From NCBI GenBank assembly GCA_965238125.1, contig OZ250179.1:2108001-2172000 (forward strand): a stretch of 64,000 nucleotides of DNA, written 5' to 3'. The notes under the pieces are model-generated. The model did no database searches, was not told the origin of the DNA, and saw nothing but the letters and a program-made list of their open reading frames with translations. Of the stretch, positions 1 through 10,300 are shown piece by piece. Each line of letters begins with the position of its first letter. The stretch's first letter is position 1. This DNA is from UBA6623 sp965238125 (GTDB lineage Bacteria > Acidobacteriota > Terriglobia > Bryobacterales > UBA6623). The position numbers were made by a program, and so were the translations under genes.

Positions 1-2
1 TG

Positions 3-329
3 CCGCCGCTGCTGATTCGCGGCGACGATGTTCAGCGACTCGAAGTCACGGGAATGGTGGCGGGGGTTTTCCCGGATTCGACGTATGAATCGCGGCAGGT
101 GGAGCTTGAGCCGGGCGACACGTTGGTCGCTTTCACCGATGGGTTGACCGAACCGGAGAACGCTTACGAGGAGGAGTTCGGCGAGCAACGTTTTTGCGAG
201 GCCGTGTTGCGGCATGTCGATCGGCCCAGCGCGGAAATGATCGCGGCGGTGATGCAGGAAGTGATCGACTGGACGGGGGAGTCGTCGTTGCAGGACGATA
301 TGACGATGTTAGTGGCCAAACGACGATGA
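3..329 (+). CDS. SpoIIE/PP2C-type protein phosphatase, C-terminal part (5' end outside window)
   Basis: The frame is open from base 3, so the start lies outside the window; the first visible residues are PPLLIRG. What remains is the end of a SpoIIE-like serine/threonine phosphatase domain: 'GDTLVAFTDGLTEPEN' is the conserved block with the metal-binding Asp, and 'SSLQDDMTMLVAKR' near the C-terminus carries the second metal-binding Asp. Proteins of this family (RsbU, RsbP, response-regulator phosphatases) dephosphorylate anti-anti-sigma factors. The upstream sensor domain cannot be seen, so the input signal is unknown. The stop overlaps the start of the downstream channel gene by ATGA, which suggests translational coupling. 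Confidence 0.85.
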   Translation, partial: PPLLIRGDDVQRLEVTGMVAGVFPDSTYESRQVELEPGDTLVAFTDGLTEPENAYEEEFGEQRFCEAVLRHVDRPSAEMIAAVMQEVIDWTGESSLQDDMTMLVAKRR

Positions 330-1339
330 TTACGGCCCGCCGTTTGCTTCTGATTCTGGGGTTGCTCGGGGGTTCGTTGGCTTTCGGGACGCTGGGGTTC
401 TATTGGATCGAGGGTTGGAGACTTTTCGACGCCTTCTACATGGCGTTGATCACGCTGTCGACGGTGGGGTACGCGGAGCTTCATCCGCTGAGCGAAGCCG
501 GGCGGTTGTTTGCGTCCGTCTTAATTCTTGTCGGCGTGACGGTGACGCTGGTTTCCATCACGCTGCTGGGCGATTTTATTATTAAATTGGAGTTGGCCGA
601 TTATTTCGGTCACCGCCGGAACAAACGTATGCTGGGAAAAGTGAAGAATCACTATATTGTTTGCGGGCTGGGTCGTGTGGGCCACGGGGTGATCGGCGAG
701 TTGCAATACGCCAACGCGCCCATCATCGCGATCGATAAAGACCCCGATGCGGCCGGCTGGGCGTCGGACCAGGGCATCCCGACGCTGGTCGGCGACTCGA
801 CCGAGGATGCCACCCTGATCGAAGCCCACATCAAGGAGGCCAAGGGATTGGTGGCCGCCCTTTCAAGTGACGCCGACAACGTTTACGTGACGCTTTCGGC
901 CCGCGGGCTGAATGCCGATTTACTGATTGCCGCGCGCGCCACCAACGAGTCGGCGGAGGAGAAATTGCGGCGGGCCGGCGCGACGACTGTTCTGACGCCT
1001 TACACCTATATCGGGCATCGGCTGGCGCAGTCGATGCTGCGGCCGCATGTGCTGAGTTTCTTGGACATCGCCACGGTATTTCGCAAGTCCGATTTGGAAT
1101 TGGAGTTCGAACAGATTCGAGTTTCGGAATCGAGTCGGGTGGCGGGAAAGTCGATCGAGGATTCGAAACTTCGCGACGACTACGGCGTGATCGTGCTTGC
1201 CCTGGTCAAACCGGACGGCGATACGCAATTTAACCCCCGGGCAAAGACCCGCATCGAGGGCCGGGACGTTCTCATCGCCATGGGGGAGCGAGCGAAGCTG
1301 CAACGGCTGGAAGCCGAGCTGGAGGGCCGGCCGCTTTGA
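326..1339 (+). CDS. Two-TM potassium channel with cytoplasmic RCK (TrkA-N/TrkA-C) domains
   Basis: The protein has 337 aa. A first hydrophobic helix (about residues 5-25) is followed by a pore loop with the selectivity filter TVGYAE, a second helix (about 57-80), and then a Rossmann-type RCK domain starting YIVCGLGRVGHGV with the nucleotide-binding GxGxxG pattern. The C-terminal part (about residues 245-330) fits TrkA-C. This is the architecture of bacterial MthK/Kch channels, which pass K+ under control of a nucleotide or Ca2+ bound to RCK. The ATG at 326 was chosen because it overlaps the phosphatase stop and places the first helix correctly; an upstream extension would read through the phosphatase in another frame. 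The stop overlaps the TTG start of the next gene. Confidence 0.9.
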   Translation: MITARRLLLILGLLGGSLAFGTLGFYWIEGWRLFDAFYMALITLSTVGYAELHPLSEAGRLFASVLILVGVTVTLVSITLLGDFIIKLELADYFGHRRNKRMLGKVKNHYIVCGLGRVGHGVIGELQYANAPIIAIDKDPDAAGWASDQGIPTLVGDSTEDATLIEAHIKEAKGLVAALSSDADNVYVTLSARGLNADLLIAARATNESAEEKLRRAGATTVLTPYTYIGHRLAQSMLRPHVLSFLDIATVFRKSDLELEFEQIRVSESSRVAGKSIEDSKLRDDYGVIVLALVKPDGDTQFNPRAKTRIEGRDVLIAMGERAKLQRLEAELEGRPL

Positions 1340-2931
1340 AAAAGATCTTGACCGCGACGCAGATGCGCGAGGTCGACCGGCGCACGATCGAGGAGCGGGG
1401 CATCCCCGGATTGGTCCTGATGGAAAACGCCGGGGGGCGGGCCTATGAGCTGCTCGCGAGCCGTTTCACGCCCCTCAACACCCGGCGCGTCGTGATCCTT
1501 TGCGGCAAGGGAAATAATGGCGGCGACGGGCTCGTGATCGCCCGGCAGATGGTGGTTCGCGGTCAGGCGGCGGGGCTGCAGGTCGTTTTGGTCAGCGACC
1601 CGGATGAACTGCGCGGCGACGCGGCGGCAAACTACCGTATGTTGCGGGGGGTCGATTACGAGCCGTTGGTCGTTCGCGGCTCGGAGGATTGGCAGCGCAT
1701 TCGCTCTCGGTTGCTTCCCGCCGAGGTGGTTGTCGATGCCTTGCTGGGCACGGGATTGAGCGGGCCGGCCAGGGGGGTTGTTCTCGAAATCATCGACGAC
1801 GTCAATGAGAACTTCGGGCACGCTGAGGTGGTCGCCGTCGATATGCCTTCCGGGCTGCCGTCTGATTCGGGTGAACCGGCGGGCGAGGCGATGCGGGCTT
1901 CGCGGACGATCACTTTCACCGCGCCGAAGGTCAGCCAGATCTTTCCCCCGAATTGCGAACAGGTCGGCGAGTTGACGGTCGCGCCGATTGGCACGGCGCC
2001 GTCCGTGCTCGATGGGGACCCGGAGCTGAACTTAGCTCTTGTCGAGGGGGCGGATTTTGAGGGCTTATTCGCGCCGCGTGATCGCTCGGCGCACAAAGGC
2101 AACTTCGGACACGTCTTCGTGATCGGCGGGTCTCCGGCGACACCCGGGGCGGTGTTGATGGCAGCGATGTCGGCTACGGCCGCGCTGCGCTCGGGTGCGG
2201 GGTTGGTGACGGCGGCGACGTCGGGGGGCGCGGTGCAAACGCTGGTGGCGCATACGCCGGAGTTGATGACACTGAGCCTGCCGGAAAACGCGGATGGCTC
2301 TTTCGATGCCGAGGCGTTCGATATGGGAATGCTCGAACGCGCGACGGTGTTGGCCTTGGGGCCGGGCCTGGGGACGGCGACGGGAAGTCGGGAGTTGGCG
2401 CGCAAGATCGTTCGCGAAGCCGAGCAGCCTTTGGTGGTGGACGCCGATGGATTGAACGCTCTCGCCGAGGTGGACGATTGGCGGGCCGCGAGCCGGTTAT
2501 TGGTGTTGACGCCGCATCCAGGAGAGATGTCGCGGTTGACGGGTTTATCGACGACCGAGGTGCAGAGCCGACGCGTCGAGGTCGCCCGTGAATTTGCGCG
2601 GCGCCGAGGGGCCTATGTGGTGCTCAAGGGCCGGCGGACGCTGATCGCTACGCCGGGAGGGCTGGTGCTGGTCAACCCGACGGGGACCCCGGCCATGGCG
2701 ACGGCGGGTTCGGGGGATATCTTGACGGGGATCCTGGCGGGGATGTTGGCTCAGCTCCCCGCCCTGGCTCCCGAGATCGTGATTGGCGCGGCCGTTTACC
2801 TGCATGGGCTGGCCGCCGAGTTGGCGGCGGCGGAGACGACGGAAGCGGCGATGCTGGCGACGGATATCGCGCGGTTCTTGCCGGGAGCTATTAAGAAGCT
2901 CTCGGGGGGCGGTGATGGGCGCGCGAAATAA
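1336..2931 (+). CDS. nnr: Bifunctional NAD(P)H-hydrate epimerase / ADP-dependent NAD(P)H-hydrate dehydratase
   Basis: The protein has 531 aa, the usual length of the fused NAD(P)HX repair enzyme. The N-terminal half is the epimerase (YjeF_N): 'MENAGGRAYELL' and 'CGKGNNGGDGLV' are its signature. The C-terminal half is a ribokinase-fold dehydratase: 'HKGNFGHVFVIGGSPATPGA', 'LGPGLG', 'VVDADGLNAL', 'LTPHPGEMSRLTG' and the terminal 'TAGSGDILTGILAGMLA' are its conserved blocks. Together they repair the damaged hydrated forms of NADH and NADPH. The TTG start overlaps the stop of the channel gene, so phosphatase, channel and repair enzyme look like one transcription unit. The end of the gene runs directly into an intergenic repeat. 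Confidence 0.95.
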   Translation: MKKILTATQMREVDRRTIEERGIPGLVLMENAGGRAYELLASRFTPLNTRRVVILCGKGNNGGDGLVIARQMVVRGQAAGLQVVLVSDPDELRGDAAANYRMLRGVDYEPLVVRGSEDWQRIRSRLLPAEVVVDALLGTGLSGPARGVVLEIIDDVNENFGHAEVVAVDMPSGLPSDSGEPAGEAMRASRTITFTAPKVSQIFPPNCEQVGELTVAPIGTAPSVLDGDPELNLALVEGADFEGLFAPRDRSAHKGNFGHVFVIGGSPATPGAVLMAAMSATAALRSGAGLVTAATSGGAVQTLVAHTPELMTLSLPENADGSFDAEAFDMGMLERATVLALGPGLGTATGSRELARKIVREAEQPLVVDADGLNALAEVDDWRAASRLLVLTPHPGEMSRLTGLSTTEVQSRRVEVAREFARRRGAYVVLKGRRTLIATPGGLVLVNPTGTPAMATAGSGDILTGILAGMLAQLPALAPEIVIGAAVYLHGLAAELAAAETTEAAMLATDIARFLPGAIKKLSGGGDGRAK

Positions 2932-2954
2932 ATATGGGAGAATCGGCAGCTGTG

Positions 2955-3183
2955 CAATTTCTCTTGGTTCGGCTATGGCTAAAGCCGTAACGGAGAAGGC
3001 CGTTGAAACGGCCTCGTAGCGGACGGTGGAGCGCGCAAACCGGCCCTTAAGGGCCAGCCTATTCCAAGCCAACCAAGCCCGGTGAACCGGGCTAGCCCGG
3101 GCTAAGCGCGGACTTTCGTCCGCGCCTCTGCTTCTGCTGCTCGCATGGCTGGAGGGGCGTCCCACATTTATGTCGCACACCCC
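2955..3183. repeat. Intergenic hairpin repeat, family R1 (copy a)
   Basis: A chain of short palindromes: GGCTAAAGCC, GGCCGTTGAAACGGCC, CCGGCCCTTAAGGGCCAG and AGCCCGGTGAACCGGGCT, followed by a tail 'gtcccacatttatgtcgc'. The same chain occurs at 16767-17065, 28690-28792, 33858-33975 (continuing at 35069) and 51910-52046. The tail is shared with the 16.8-kb copy. There is no coding gene here: the open frames over it are by-products of the palindromes. Confidence 0.85.
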
Positions 3184-3213
3184 CCTGAAAGAATCGGAGA
3201 CGGAGTCGTTTCC

Positions 3214-3375
3214 GTGAAGCCGGCGGATTCGGAATACGGCCATAAGGACGGGGGACGGGGGCGTTCCCGCGCCCTTTCAGGGCTTCCTTTGGGTGGGGTG
3301 TTTACCCAGGGTTCCGCCTTCGGCTGCACCCTGGGCCATATTCCTGGCGCCGCTTCGCGGCTCAAGATGTTAGGG
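3214..3375. repeat. Intergenic repeat modules M + R2 (copy a)
   Basis: Module M, a degenerate 'gtgaagccggcggattc...atacggccataaggacg', is followed by R2. R2 carries GCCCTTTCAGGGC, a long stem ACCCAGGGT/ACCCTGGG with an inner GCCTTCGGC hairpin, and GCCGCTTCGCGGC. Other R2 copies are at 10686, 25641, 27200 and 63292. It lies between the ends of two convergent genes. Confidence 0.85.
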
Positions 3376-3415
3376 AGTTGGCCGGACATAAATGCACGGC
3401 CGGGATAGAGGCTCG

Positions 3416-4594
3416 TTAGATTCCCGACGATGCTTTGAGGGTGATGGTTTGGTCCGAGCGGGCATCGCGCAGCTTGAGTTGGTTGTTTTTGAAGACGATG
3501 TCGTCGACTCCGAGGAAACCTTCCGGCGTTCGGACCCAGAACATCAAGAAATGCGTCTCGATGGCGGATCGCGCGGGAAGCCAGCGATAGAGCAATTCGC
3601 CGAATAAGCGATTTTGCGTGATGACGTCGCGGCGCGGTCTATCGAAAGCCTGCGTGCCGAACTCGAGCCCACGGGCGCGTACACCCGTTGGGGGATAAAA
3701 TTCCCAGGTTTGCAGCCACGGGAAGTCGGCGCGCCGGAACACATAGCCCAGCAACAGCCGCTTCTCCGGATGCAGCGCGGTCACGAAAGCCAAGCGTTGA
3801 TTCGGCGCCAGCAAATGACCGCTGTGGTCGGTGGAGTTTGGCCGGCCCGGCGCCGCGCGCAAGTCGACCGTGCCGCCGGCCTCCAGCGGAGCCATCGGCC
3901 AAGAGAACTCCTTGCCCGCGGCGAGGCGGTTGGGGAGCCCCTCGAGACCCCCGCGGTCAGGACGTGTGAGGGCTCGGTTTTCCGATATGTCCACGACGGT
4001 TACTCCCGGTTCGAGGAAGGGCGAGCCGATCGTGGCATGTTCGGCCCAACTCACGGGGCGGTCGAATGCCAGCAGATTTTCCAGCCGGCTGTGAACGGAG
4101 ACGACGTTTTCGCCGTCCGCGATCGCAACGGTTCTGGTCAACATGTGTTGCGCGCCCGGCAAGTGCACCGACTGCACCAGTCGAGTGACGCCGCTTTCGC
4201 GCCCGGTCGAGCGGGTCGACCACTCCAGCCTGTGCGCTTCACCGTGCATCGGCATGCCCGCGCGGCTTTCTTCGGGCGACGCCGGACCAAAGCCGTCCAC
4301 GCAGATGAAATGTCCCAGGCCGCCGTTGTCGCGCATGGGCTTACCGGCTTCGCGGTCGGCGCGGAGGGCGTCCCAGAGGGGGTTGACCGATTCCGAGTCG
4401 TCGCTCAGAGTGACGGCCGCGAAAGAGGCGCCCATGGGAAGCACCGTCAACTCGATTACGCCGTTCGAGAGAATCAGTGCCGGCTTGCCGTGAAAGTCGC
4501 CCTCGCGGACGGGTTTGTTGGTGGATTGCGCGGGCAGCGGCGCGACCGCCGCGAGAGCGAACAGCAATCCGACCCATCCAGTTCCGGCAGTCAT
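3416..4594 (-). CDS. Secreted aldose-1-epimerase-like (galactose mutarotase fold) protein
   Basis: The protein has 392 aa from the ATG at 4594, chosen because it opens a signal peptide (hydrophobic core GLLFALAAVAPLPAQ). The mature part begins with 'HGKPALILSNGVIELTVLPMGASFAAVTL', the usual opening of galactose-mutarotase-like beta-sandwich proteins. A His-rich middle ('GGLGHFICVDGFGPAS', 'MPMHGEAHRLEW') and the 'AEHATIGSPFLEPGVTV' block resemble the catalytic region of that fold. Family assignment rests on fold-level motifs, so substrate and activity are uncertain. It lies 46 bases downstream of the GH127 gene on the same strand, which supports a role in sugar processing in the periplasm. 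Confidence 0.65.
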   Translation of the reverse strand: MTAGTGWVGLLFALAAVAPLPAQSTNKPVREGDFHGKPALILSNGVIELTVLPMGASFAAVTLSDDSESVNPLWDALRADREAGKPMRDNGGLGHFICVDGFGPASPEESRAGMPMHGEAHRLEWSTRSTGRESGVTRLVQSVHLPGAQHMLTRTVAIADGENVVSVHSRLENLLAFDRPVSWAEHATIGSPFLEPGVTVVDISENRALTRPDRGGLEGLPNRLAAGKEFSWPMAPLEAGGTVDLRAAPGRPNSTDHSGHLLAPNQRLAFVTALHPEKRLLLGYVFRRADFPWLQTWEFYPPTGVRARGLEFGTQAFDRPRRDVITQNRLFGELLYRWLPARSAIETHFLMFWVRTPEGFLGVDDIVFKNNQLKLRDARSDQTITLKASSGI

Positions 4595-4640
4595 AGCGTT
4601 ACTCCGCCTTTCTCGCCACCCGCGGCGCGGCCCTCGCACT

Positions 4641-7094
4641 CTACCCGCCCCTCGTCATGCGAAGGTGATAGACGCTCCCGACGTGCTTGTCGGCCTTCGA
4701 CTGAAACTTCACTTCAACTTCCCGCTTCCCGCGAGTCAGGCCGGCCGGAATAGCGTAGGTCGTTTCGTAATAATCGTCGTAATCGTCGAGAGTTCGGGTT
4801 GGGTCGAGTTCTTCGGCGCCTCCGATGCGTTGCCCATCCACTTGAATGTCGAATTCCAGATTGTCGATGCGGTTCCAGCGACTGCTCCCGGCCGTCGATC
4901 GCGTTGTGGTCAGACGCATTGGGCGTCCGCCGTCGACCTTCATCTTGACGGCGAACCAGCCCGAATCCCGTGTGTCGCGCCATCGCCGACCCCGGAAGGC
5001 GGCGGCCCGCGAACCTTCCTCGGAGAAGGTATGAGCCTGTTCCTGCTCCTCGTCGCCGAACTCAAGCTCGTCGATTGTCGCGGCCTCGAGACGCTTCCGG
5101 GCTCGCTCGGCACCGCGACGGCTTCGATCGGCCTGACGCCATTCTTTTTCGTCGTACAGATTCCAATAAACGTTGTAGCGCCGGTGATGAATGCGGTAGA
5201 GCGGCATCAACGTTACGTCGTCGGGCCTCCCCGCCCCCTTGGTGCGAAAAGTCAGCGGCTCGCCTTCCACCGGCTCAACCCAGTCACTCACTTGGTCGGC
5301 GTTGGCCGCTAAGTCGGACACTCGCGGCGTCGGTACCGCGCCGTAAGCCTGCTGCTGCCCGGCGTAGGGCATCGGATCCGACATGCCCTCGGCATGGATC
5401 GCCCCCGCCAGAACCACCGGCCCGTACAGAATGGCCACGCGGGAATCGTCCCCCGGAGCGGGCTCGATAGACAACTCCATCGGGAAGGTAACCGTGATCG
5501 AATCCCCGTCGGCCCAATTGCGGCGTATCGCGCGATAAGCGCCCGGCTCGCTTTCTCCCTCGACGGCTTCGCCGTTGAGCTCGATCCGCAGCGACCCCTT
5601 AGCCCACGAGGGATGCCGAATGTGAACGGTTGCCTCGCGCGCCTGGGCCGTCGAAACGGTCAAGTACGTCGAATTCTCTTCGGGAAAATCCGTTTCCTGC
5701 CGAATCGTTAACCCGGCGTCGCGCCAATTGACTTCCGACGGCACAAAGAGGTTCACGTAGAGATCCTCGCCGCCGCTGTGGAAATAGATGCTGTCGTTGT
5801 ACTTGACGTGATTTTCAAACCCTGATCCGGTACAACACCAAAACGAATTGTCACGCGTGCAATAGGTCTTGAAATGTCCCGGCTTGAGCGGCAGGAAATA
5901 GATTGTGCGGCCGGTGTAGGGATCGATCGAACCCAGGATGTGGTTGTAGAGGGCTCGCTCGTAGAAATCGGCGTATTTGCCGTCGGCGGTCCAGGAAAAC
6001 AATTTCCGGGTCAGCTTGAGCATGTTGTAGGTATTGCAGGTTTCCTGGGTGGTCACGCCGAGCCGGTCGCCGAGTTGATCGGGAGGCCCCCAATGTTCAT
6101 CTTCTCCATGACCGCCAGTTGCATAGGAGTGGTGGTTCACCACGCGGTCCCAAAAGAATTCGGCACTCGATCGGAGGCCTTCCTCGCCGAGCAGTTCGTA
6201 TTGGCGGCCGAGGCCGATGAGCTTGGGAATTTGCGTGTTTCCATGGAAGCGGTCGAGGCGGTCCTCTTGGCGCGCCAGAGGGTCGAGCATTTCTCGGTCG
6301 TGGAATTTCCGTGACCGCTCGATATACCGCTCGACCCCGGTGACGGCGTAGAGGTTCGCCAAAACTTCATTCATCCCGCCGTACTCGCAATAGAGCATTT
6401 TTTGCCACAGCTCGTCGGTGAGATCCTTTGTCGTTTCGTAAGACCAGTCGGCCAACCCGGCGGCGAGGTTGAGCGCCTTCTTGTTGCCGCATAGCTCATG
6501 GGCATCGAGCAAACCCGCCATGATCTTGTGCAAGGTGTACCAGGGAGCCCACAGCCCGTTGAGGTTAAATCGTTCGGTTTCGATCTCTCCCCGCGAAACC
6601 TTGGCGAAAACTTCCTCGCCGTCCGGCATCCCGCCGATATAGCCGTTGCCGCGCGCTTGGGCCACCGCGGCCAGCTCGTCCACGATGTAGTTCACTCTTT
6701 CAAGGAACTGCTCGTCGCCGGTGGATGCGTGGTGGATCGACAGGGCGGTTAGATAGTGGCCCAACGTATGCCCGGCCAAGCCCATACTCTCCCAGCCGCC
6801 GTAGATTTCCCCTTTGGGTTCCAGGCCGGCAAACTTGCGGAAATTGTGGAGCAGGCGGTCGGGTTCGAGCTCGAGCAGATAGCGAACGTTGTGTTTCGCT
6901 GCCTCGGCGAAGGGGCCGCCGGTGACGTGAACGTCCGAGAGGGGGAAAGGCGCGGCTTGCAGCGTGACCTTGGGCGGGACACGATTGACGGGTACGCCCT
7001 GTTGACAACCCGCCGCAAGCAGTGAACCGACCAACGCCGCGCCCCCAATAATTCCCAAGAAAAGACCGTCGTCGCGGAGCCGTGCTCGTGCCAT
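4641..7094 (-). CDS. GH127-type beta-L-arabinofuranosidase (DUF1680), lipoprotein
   Basis: The protein has 817 aa from the ATG at 7094. The N-terminus has a basic start, a hydrophobic stretch and a lipobox (SLLAAGC), so it should be lipid-anchored. The catalytic (alpha/alpha)6 barrel shows the GH127 hallmarks: 'GHTLGHYLTA', 'GLWAPWYTLHKIMAGLLDA', 'TTQETCNTYNMLKL' near residue 350 and 'FWCCTGSGFE' near residue 416. In characterised GH127 enzymes the Glu and Cys of the first motif and the two Cys of the second bind Zn, and one Cys is the nucleophile. A beta-sandwich and an extra C-terminal domain (about 690-817) follow. Expected reaction: release of L-arabinose from beta-L-arabinofuranosides. 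The divergent TonB receptor gene next door suggests uptake of the products. Confidence 0.88.
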   Translation of the reverse strand: MARARLRDDGLFLGIIGGAALVGSLLAAGCQQGVPVNRVPPKVTLQAAPFPLSDVHVTGGPFAEAAKHNVRYLLELEPDRLLHNFRKFAGLEPKGEIYGGWESMGLAGHTLGHYLTALSIHHASTGDEQFLERVNYIVDELAAVAQARGNGYIGGMPDGEEVFAKVSRGEIETERFNLNGLWAPWYTLHKIMAGLLDAHELCGNKKALNLAAGLADWSYETTKDLTDELWQKMLYCEYGGMNEVLANLYAVTGVERYIERSRKFHDREMLDPLARQEDRLDRFHGNTQIPKLIGLGRQYELLGEEGLRSSAEFFWDRVVNHHSYATGGHGEDEHWGPPDQLGDRLGVTTQETCNTYNMLKLTRKLFSWTADGKYADFYERALYNHILGSIDPYTGRTIYFLPLKPGHFKTYCTRDNSFWCCTGSGFENHVKYNDSIYFHSGGEDLYVNLFVPSEVNWRDAGLTIRQETDFPEENSTYLTVSTAQAREATVHIRHPSWAKGSLRIELNGEAVEGESEPGAYRAIRRNWADGDSITVTFPMELSIEPAPGDDSRVAILYGPVVLAGAIHAEGMSDPMPYAGQQQAYGAVPTPRVSDLAANADQVSDWVEPVEGEPLTFRTKGAGRPDDVTLMPLYRIHHRRYNVYWNLYDEKEWRQADRSRRGAERARKRLEAATIDELEFGDEEQEQAHTFSEEGSRAAAFRGRRWRDTRDSGWFAVKMKVDGGRPMRLTTTRSTAGSSRWNRIDNLEFDIQVDGQRIGGAEELDPTRTLDDYDDYYETTYAIPAGLTRGKREVEVKFQSKADKHVGSVYHLRMTRGG

Positions 7095-7387
7095 GGATTC
7101 AACCTCCCAGGGCGGAAATGCAGACTCCATATGTACAACGAACGGTCATGAGAAAGCAAGACGGAAGCGTGCTCTCCCCCCCCCGGATAGCGGGTTCCGT
7201 CCTTTGCGCGCCGGGGCACGTCGGCCGCGCGACTCGGGCAGACATGCCCTATTCAACCCGCGGTCTTCCCCAAACGCTGGTTGGCCCCAATCGGGGATTC
7301 GACACCCCCCTGGACAAGTTGCCTCGACGGTCGATAAGATGGCCCTTTGGTCTTGGAGCCGGAAGAAACCGGATGGGCCTGAATAGT

Positions 7388-10300
7388 ATGTGTTTTCGAA
7401 AATTCAGTTTCGCTGCTTGCTTGGCGGGGTTGCTTCTTTTGAGTTTCCCCTCGGTGCGGGCGCAGAAGGTCGAATCCACTGTTCGCGGGCGTGTTCTCGA
7501 TGCCTCGGAAGCCGCTATTCACAGGGCCGAGGTGACGGCCGTCCACACGGCCACGGGCGTGTCGCGGTCCACGGTGACCAACAGGCGAGGTGATTACGTG
7601 CTGCCTTCGCTGCCCGCCGGAGTCTACGACATCAGCGCGGCGGCGGACGGCTTTCAAAAGTTTCGTCAGACCGGGCTGAGGTTGGCCGTGGGCGAACACG
7701 CGGCGGTGGATTTTCAATTGCAGGTGGGCGAGCTGACGGAAGAAATCACGGTCGTGGCTCGACTGGTCATGCTCGAGACGCAGTCCTCCGCGGTGGGCGC
7801 GCTGATTCCCAACAGCTACATCGTCAACTTGCCCCTCAACGGCCGGAACTTTTTGGAACTGGCGCTGCTGGCCCCCGGCGTTTCGCCGAGCGCCGAAGGC
7901 TCGGCCGGATCGGCGCGCGGCCGTTTCTCGTTCCAGTCGAACGGTCTCCGCGAGTCGCAGAACGCCTACATCTATGACGGTGTCTATGCCGTCGATCCGG
8001 TCTTGAACAGCTTCGCACTCAACCCGCCAGTTGATGCCGTTCAAGAGTTCAGAATTCACACCAGCGGTACCGAGGCGCCTTTTGGGGGCAACAGCGGCGG
8101 GCAAGTGGCGGTCGTTCTTAAGAGCGGAGGCAACGATTTCCACGGGTCGGTTTACGAATTCCTGCGCGACGATTCACTCGACGCGCGGAATTTCTTTGAC
8201 GATCCGGCGGCGGGGCAGCCGAATCTGCGCCGCAACCAGTTCGGGTTCGCCGCCGGCGGCGCGTTGCGTCCCAGCAGCAGCTTTTTCTTCGTCGACTACG
8301 AGGGTCTTGCCGAGCGTCGCGGGATCACGCAAACGACCAACGTGCCGACGGCGGCCGAGCGCGCGGGCGATTTTTCCCAGAGCCTGTTCCCTGCCCCGAT
8401 CAACCTATTCACCGGGCAGCCCTTCCCCGATGCGAAGCTGCCGTTTTCACATCCGATCGGAGCAGCGGTTGCGAATCTCTATCCCTTGCCCAATCGTCAA
8501 GCGTTCGGGCAAAACTTTGTCGCTTCGCCGACGCAGCGCCTGCGGAACGACAAGTTCGACCTGCGGCTGGACCAACAGCTCGGACTCAACGGCAGGTTGA
8601 CGGGACGCTACAGTTTCGGGGACAGCAACTTGTTCGAACCTTTTGCGACGGGCAGTACGACGCTGGTCCCCGGCTTCGGCAATGACTTCGACGAGCGCGG
8701 TCAAAACCTGATGCTGGCGGAAACCCATACGATCGGCACGCGCTGGGTCAATGAATTTCGGTTTGGCTACAACCGGGTGGATAACCGAACGTTCCACGAG
8801 AACTCGGGTACAAGCATCAACCAATCCGTCGGGCTGCCCGATTTCTCGTCACGGGAACGCGATTTGGGTTTGAGCCAAATCAGCGTGACTGGCTTTTCTC
8901 CGCTGGGGGACGAAGGGAACAACCCGCAAGACAGCGTTGTCGACAGTTACCAAATTCTCAACACGGCGAGTTATGCCGAGGGCGGCCACCTGCTGCGGCT
9001 CGGCGTGGAGCGGCGCTGGATTCGCCAGGACGCTTTTCGCGATGTTCTCACGCGCGGCATGATCAATTTCCTGGGGGCCTTCACGCAAAACCCGCTGGCG
9101 GATCTGCTGCTCGGCTTGCCGACCTTTACCGGGGGCGCGGTTTCGGACAACCCGCAGGCGCTGCGGACCGGGAATACGAGCCTTTTCGTGCATGACGGTT
9201 GGAAGCTGAGCCGCAACCTGATGTTGAACCTCGGTCTCCGGTACGAATACAACACGCCGGCTCACGACGCCTTCGATCGCGCTTACGTCTACGACCCGGC
9301 GTCGTTTTCCACCGTGCAGGTGGGGACCGAGGGCATTCCCCGCGCAGGCTACGACGGCGACCGCAATGATTTCGCGCCGCGGGTCGGGTTGGCCTGGAGC
9401 CCTTCGCAACACATGGTGGTGCGCGCGGGTTACGGCATCTACTACAACGCGTCACCCCTGGCTCCGGGACAGGGGATTTACTTCAACCCGCCCTTGTTCA
9501 ATTTCCAACTCTTCTTCCCTTCGGCTCAAACCGGACCGATCACGATTGACAACCCTTGGCCGGCGGGTCTTCAGGCGCCGTTTCCGCCGAGTGCGTTTAC
9601 CTATGACCGCAATCCGCGATCGAGTTACGCGCAGCAGTGGAACTTCACTTTCCAAGGGGAAATGAGCGAAGAGGTGATCTTCGAGGTGGGCTACCACGGC
9701 ACCTCGGGCGTGAACTTGCTCGCCGGCAGGGACATCAACCAGCCCGCGCCGAGCTTTCAGTTTCCGAACTTCCGGCCCGTGCCGTTTTTCCAATCGATCG
9801 ATCAAATCGAAGCGGCCGCTCATTCGACTTATCACAGTCTGCAAGCGCAGCTGCAATGCCGTTTTCGCGGCGGGTTGACCGGGATGTTTTCCTACACCTG
9901 GTCGAAGGCGATCGACAACGCCTCGAATTTCTTCCCGAGCGCCACGGACACCAACTTCCCGCAAGACAGCCTTAACACCGGAGCCGAGCGCGGTTTGTCG
10001 AGTTTCGATCTGCGGCAGCGCTTTTCGGGAAGCTGGGTTTACGAACTGCCGATGGGCGAGGGACACCGCTTGGGGGGCAACCTGAGCGGGCCGCTGAAAG
10101 CCCTGACAGCGGGCTGGATGTTGAACGGTGTTTGGACGCTGCAGACGGGTCAGCCGTTCAGCGTGGTGTTGCCGAGGGAGTTGGACAACAGCAACACCGG
10201 CATTTCATTTCTCGGGGGGGCGGCCGACAGGCCGAACCTCATCGGCAATCCGGTTCTCGGGAATCGGGACCCGTCGCGGTGGTTCGCGGTGGAGGCCTTC

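Noticed and set aside
3145..3408. Open frames over repeat R2 and M (also at 10643, 25539, 27232, 63276)
   Set aside because: They follow the repeat palindromes and recur with every copy. They have no own start signals and no protein family.
3614..4753. 379-aa open frame opposite the mutarotase-like gene
   Set aside because: It is a mirror frame of a GC-rich gene with signal peptide and family motifs on the other strand.
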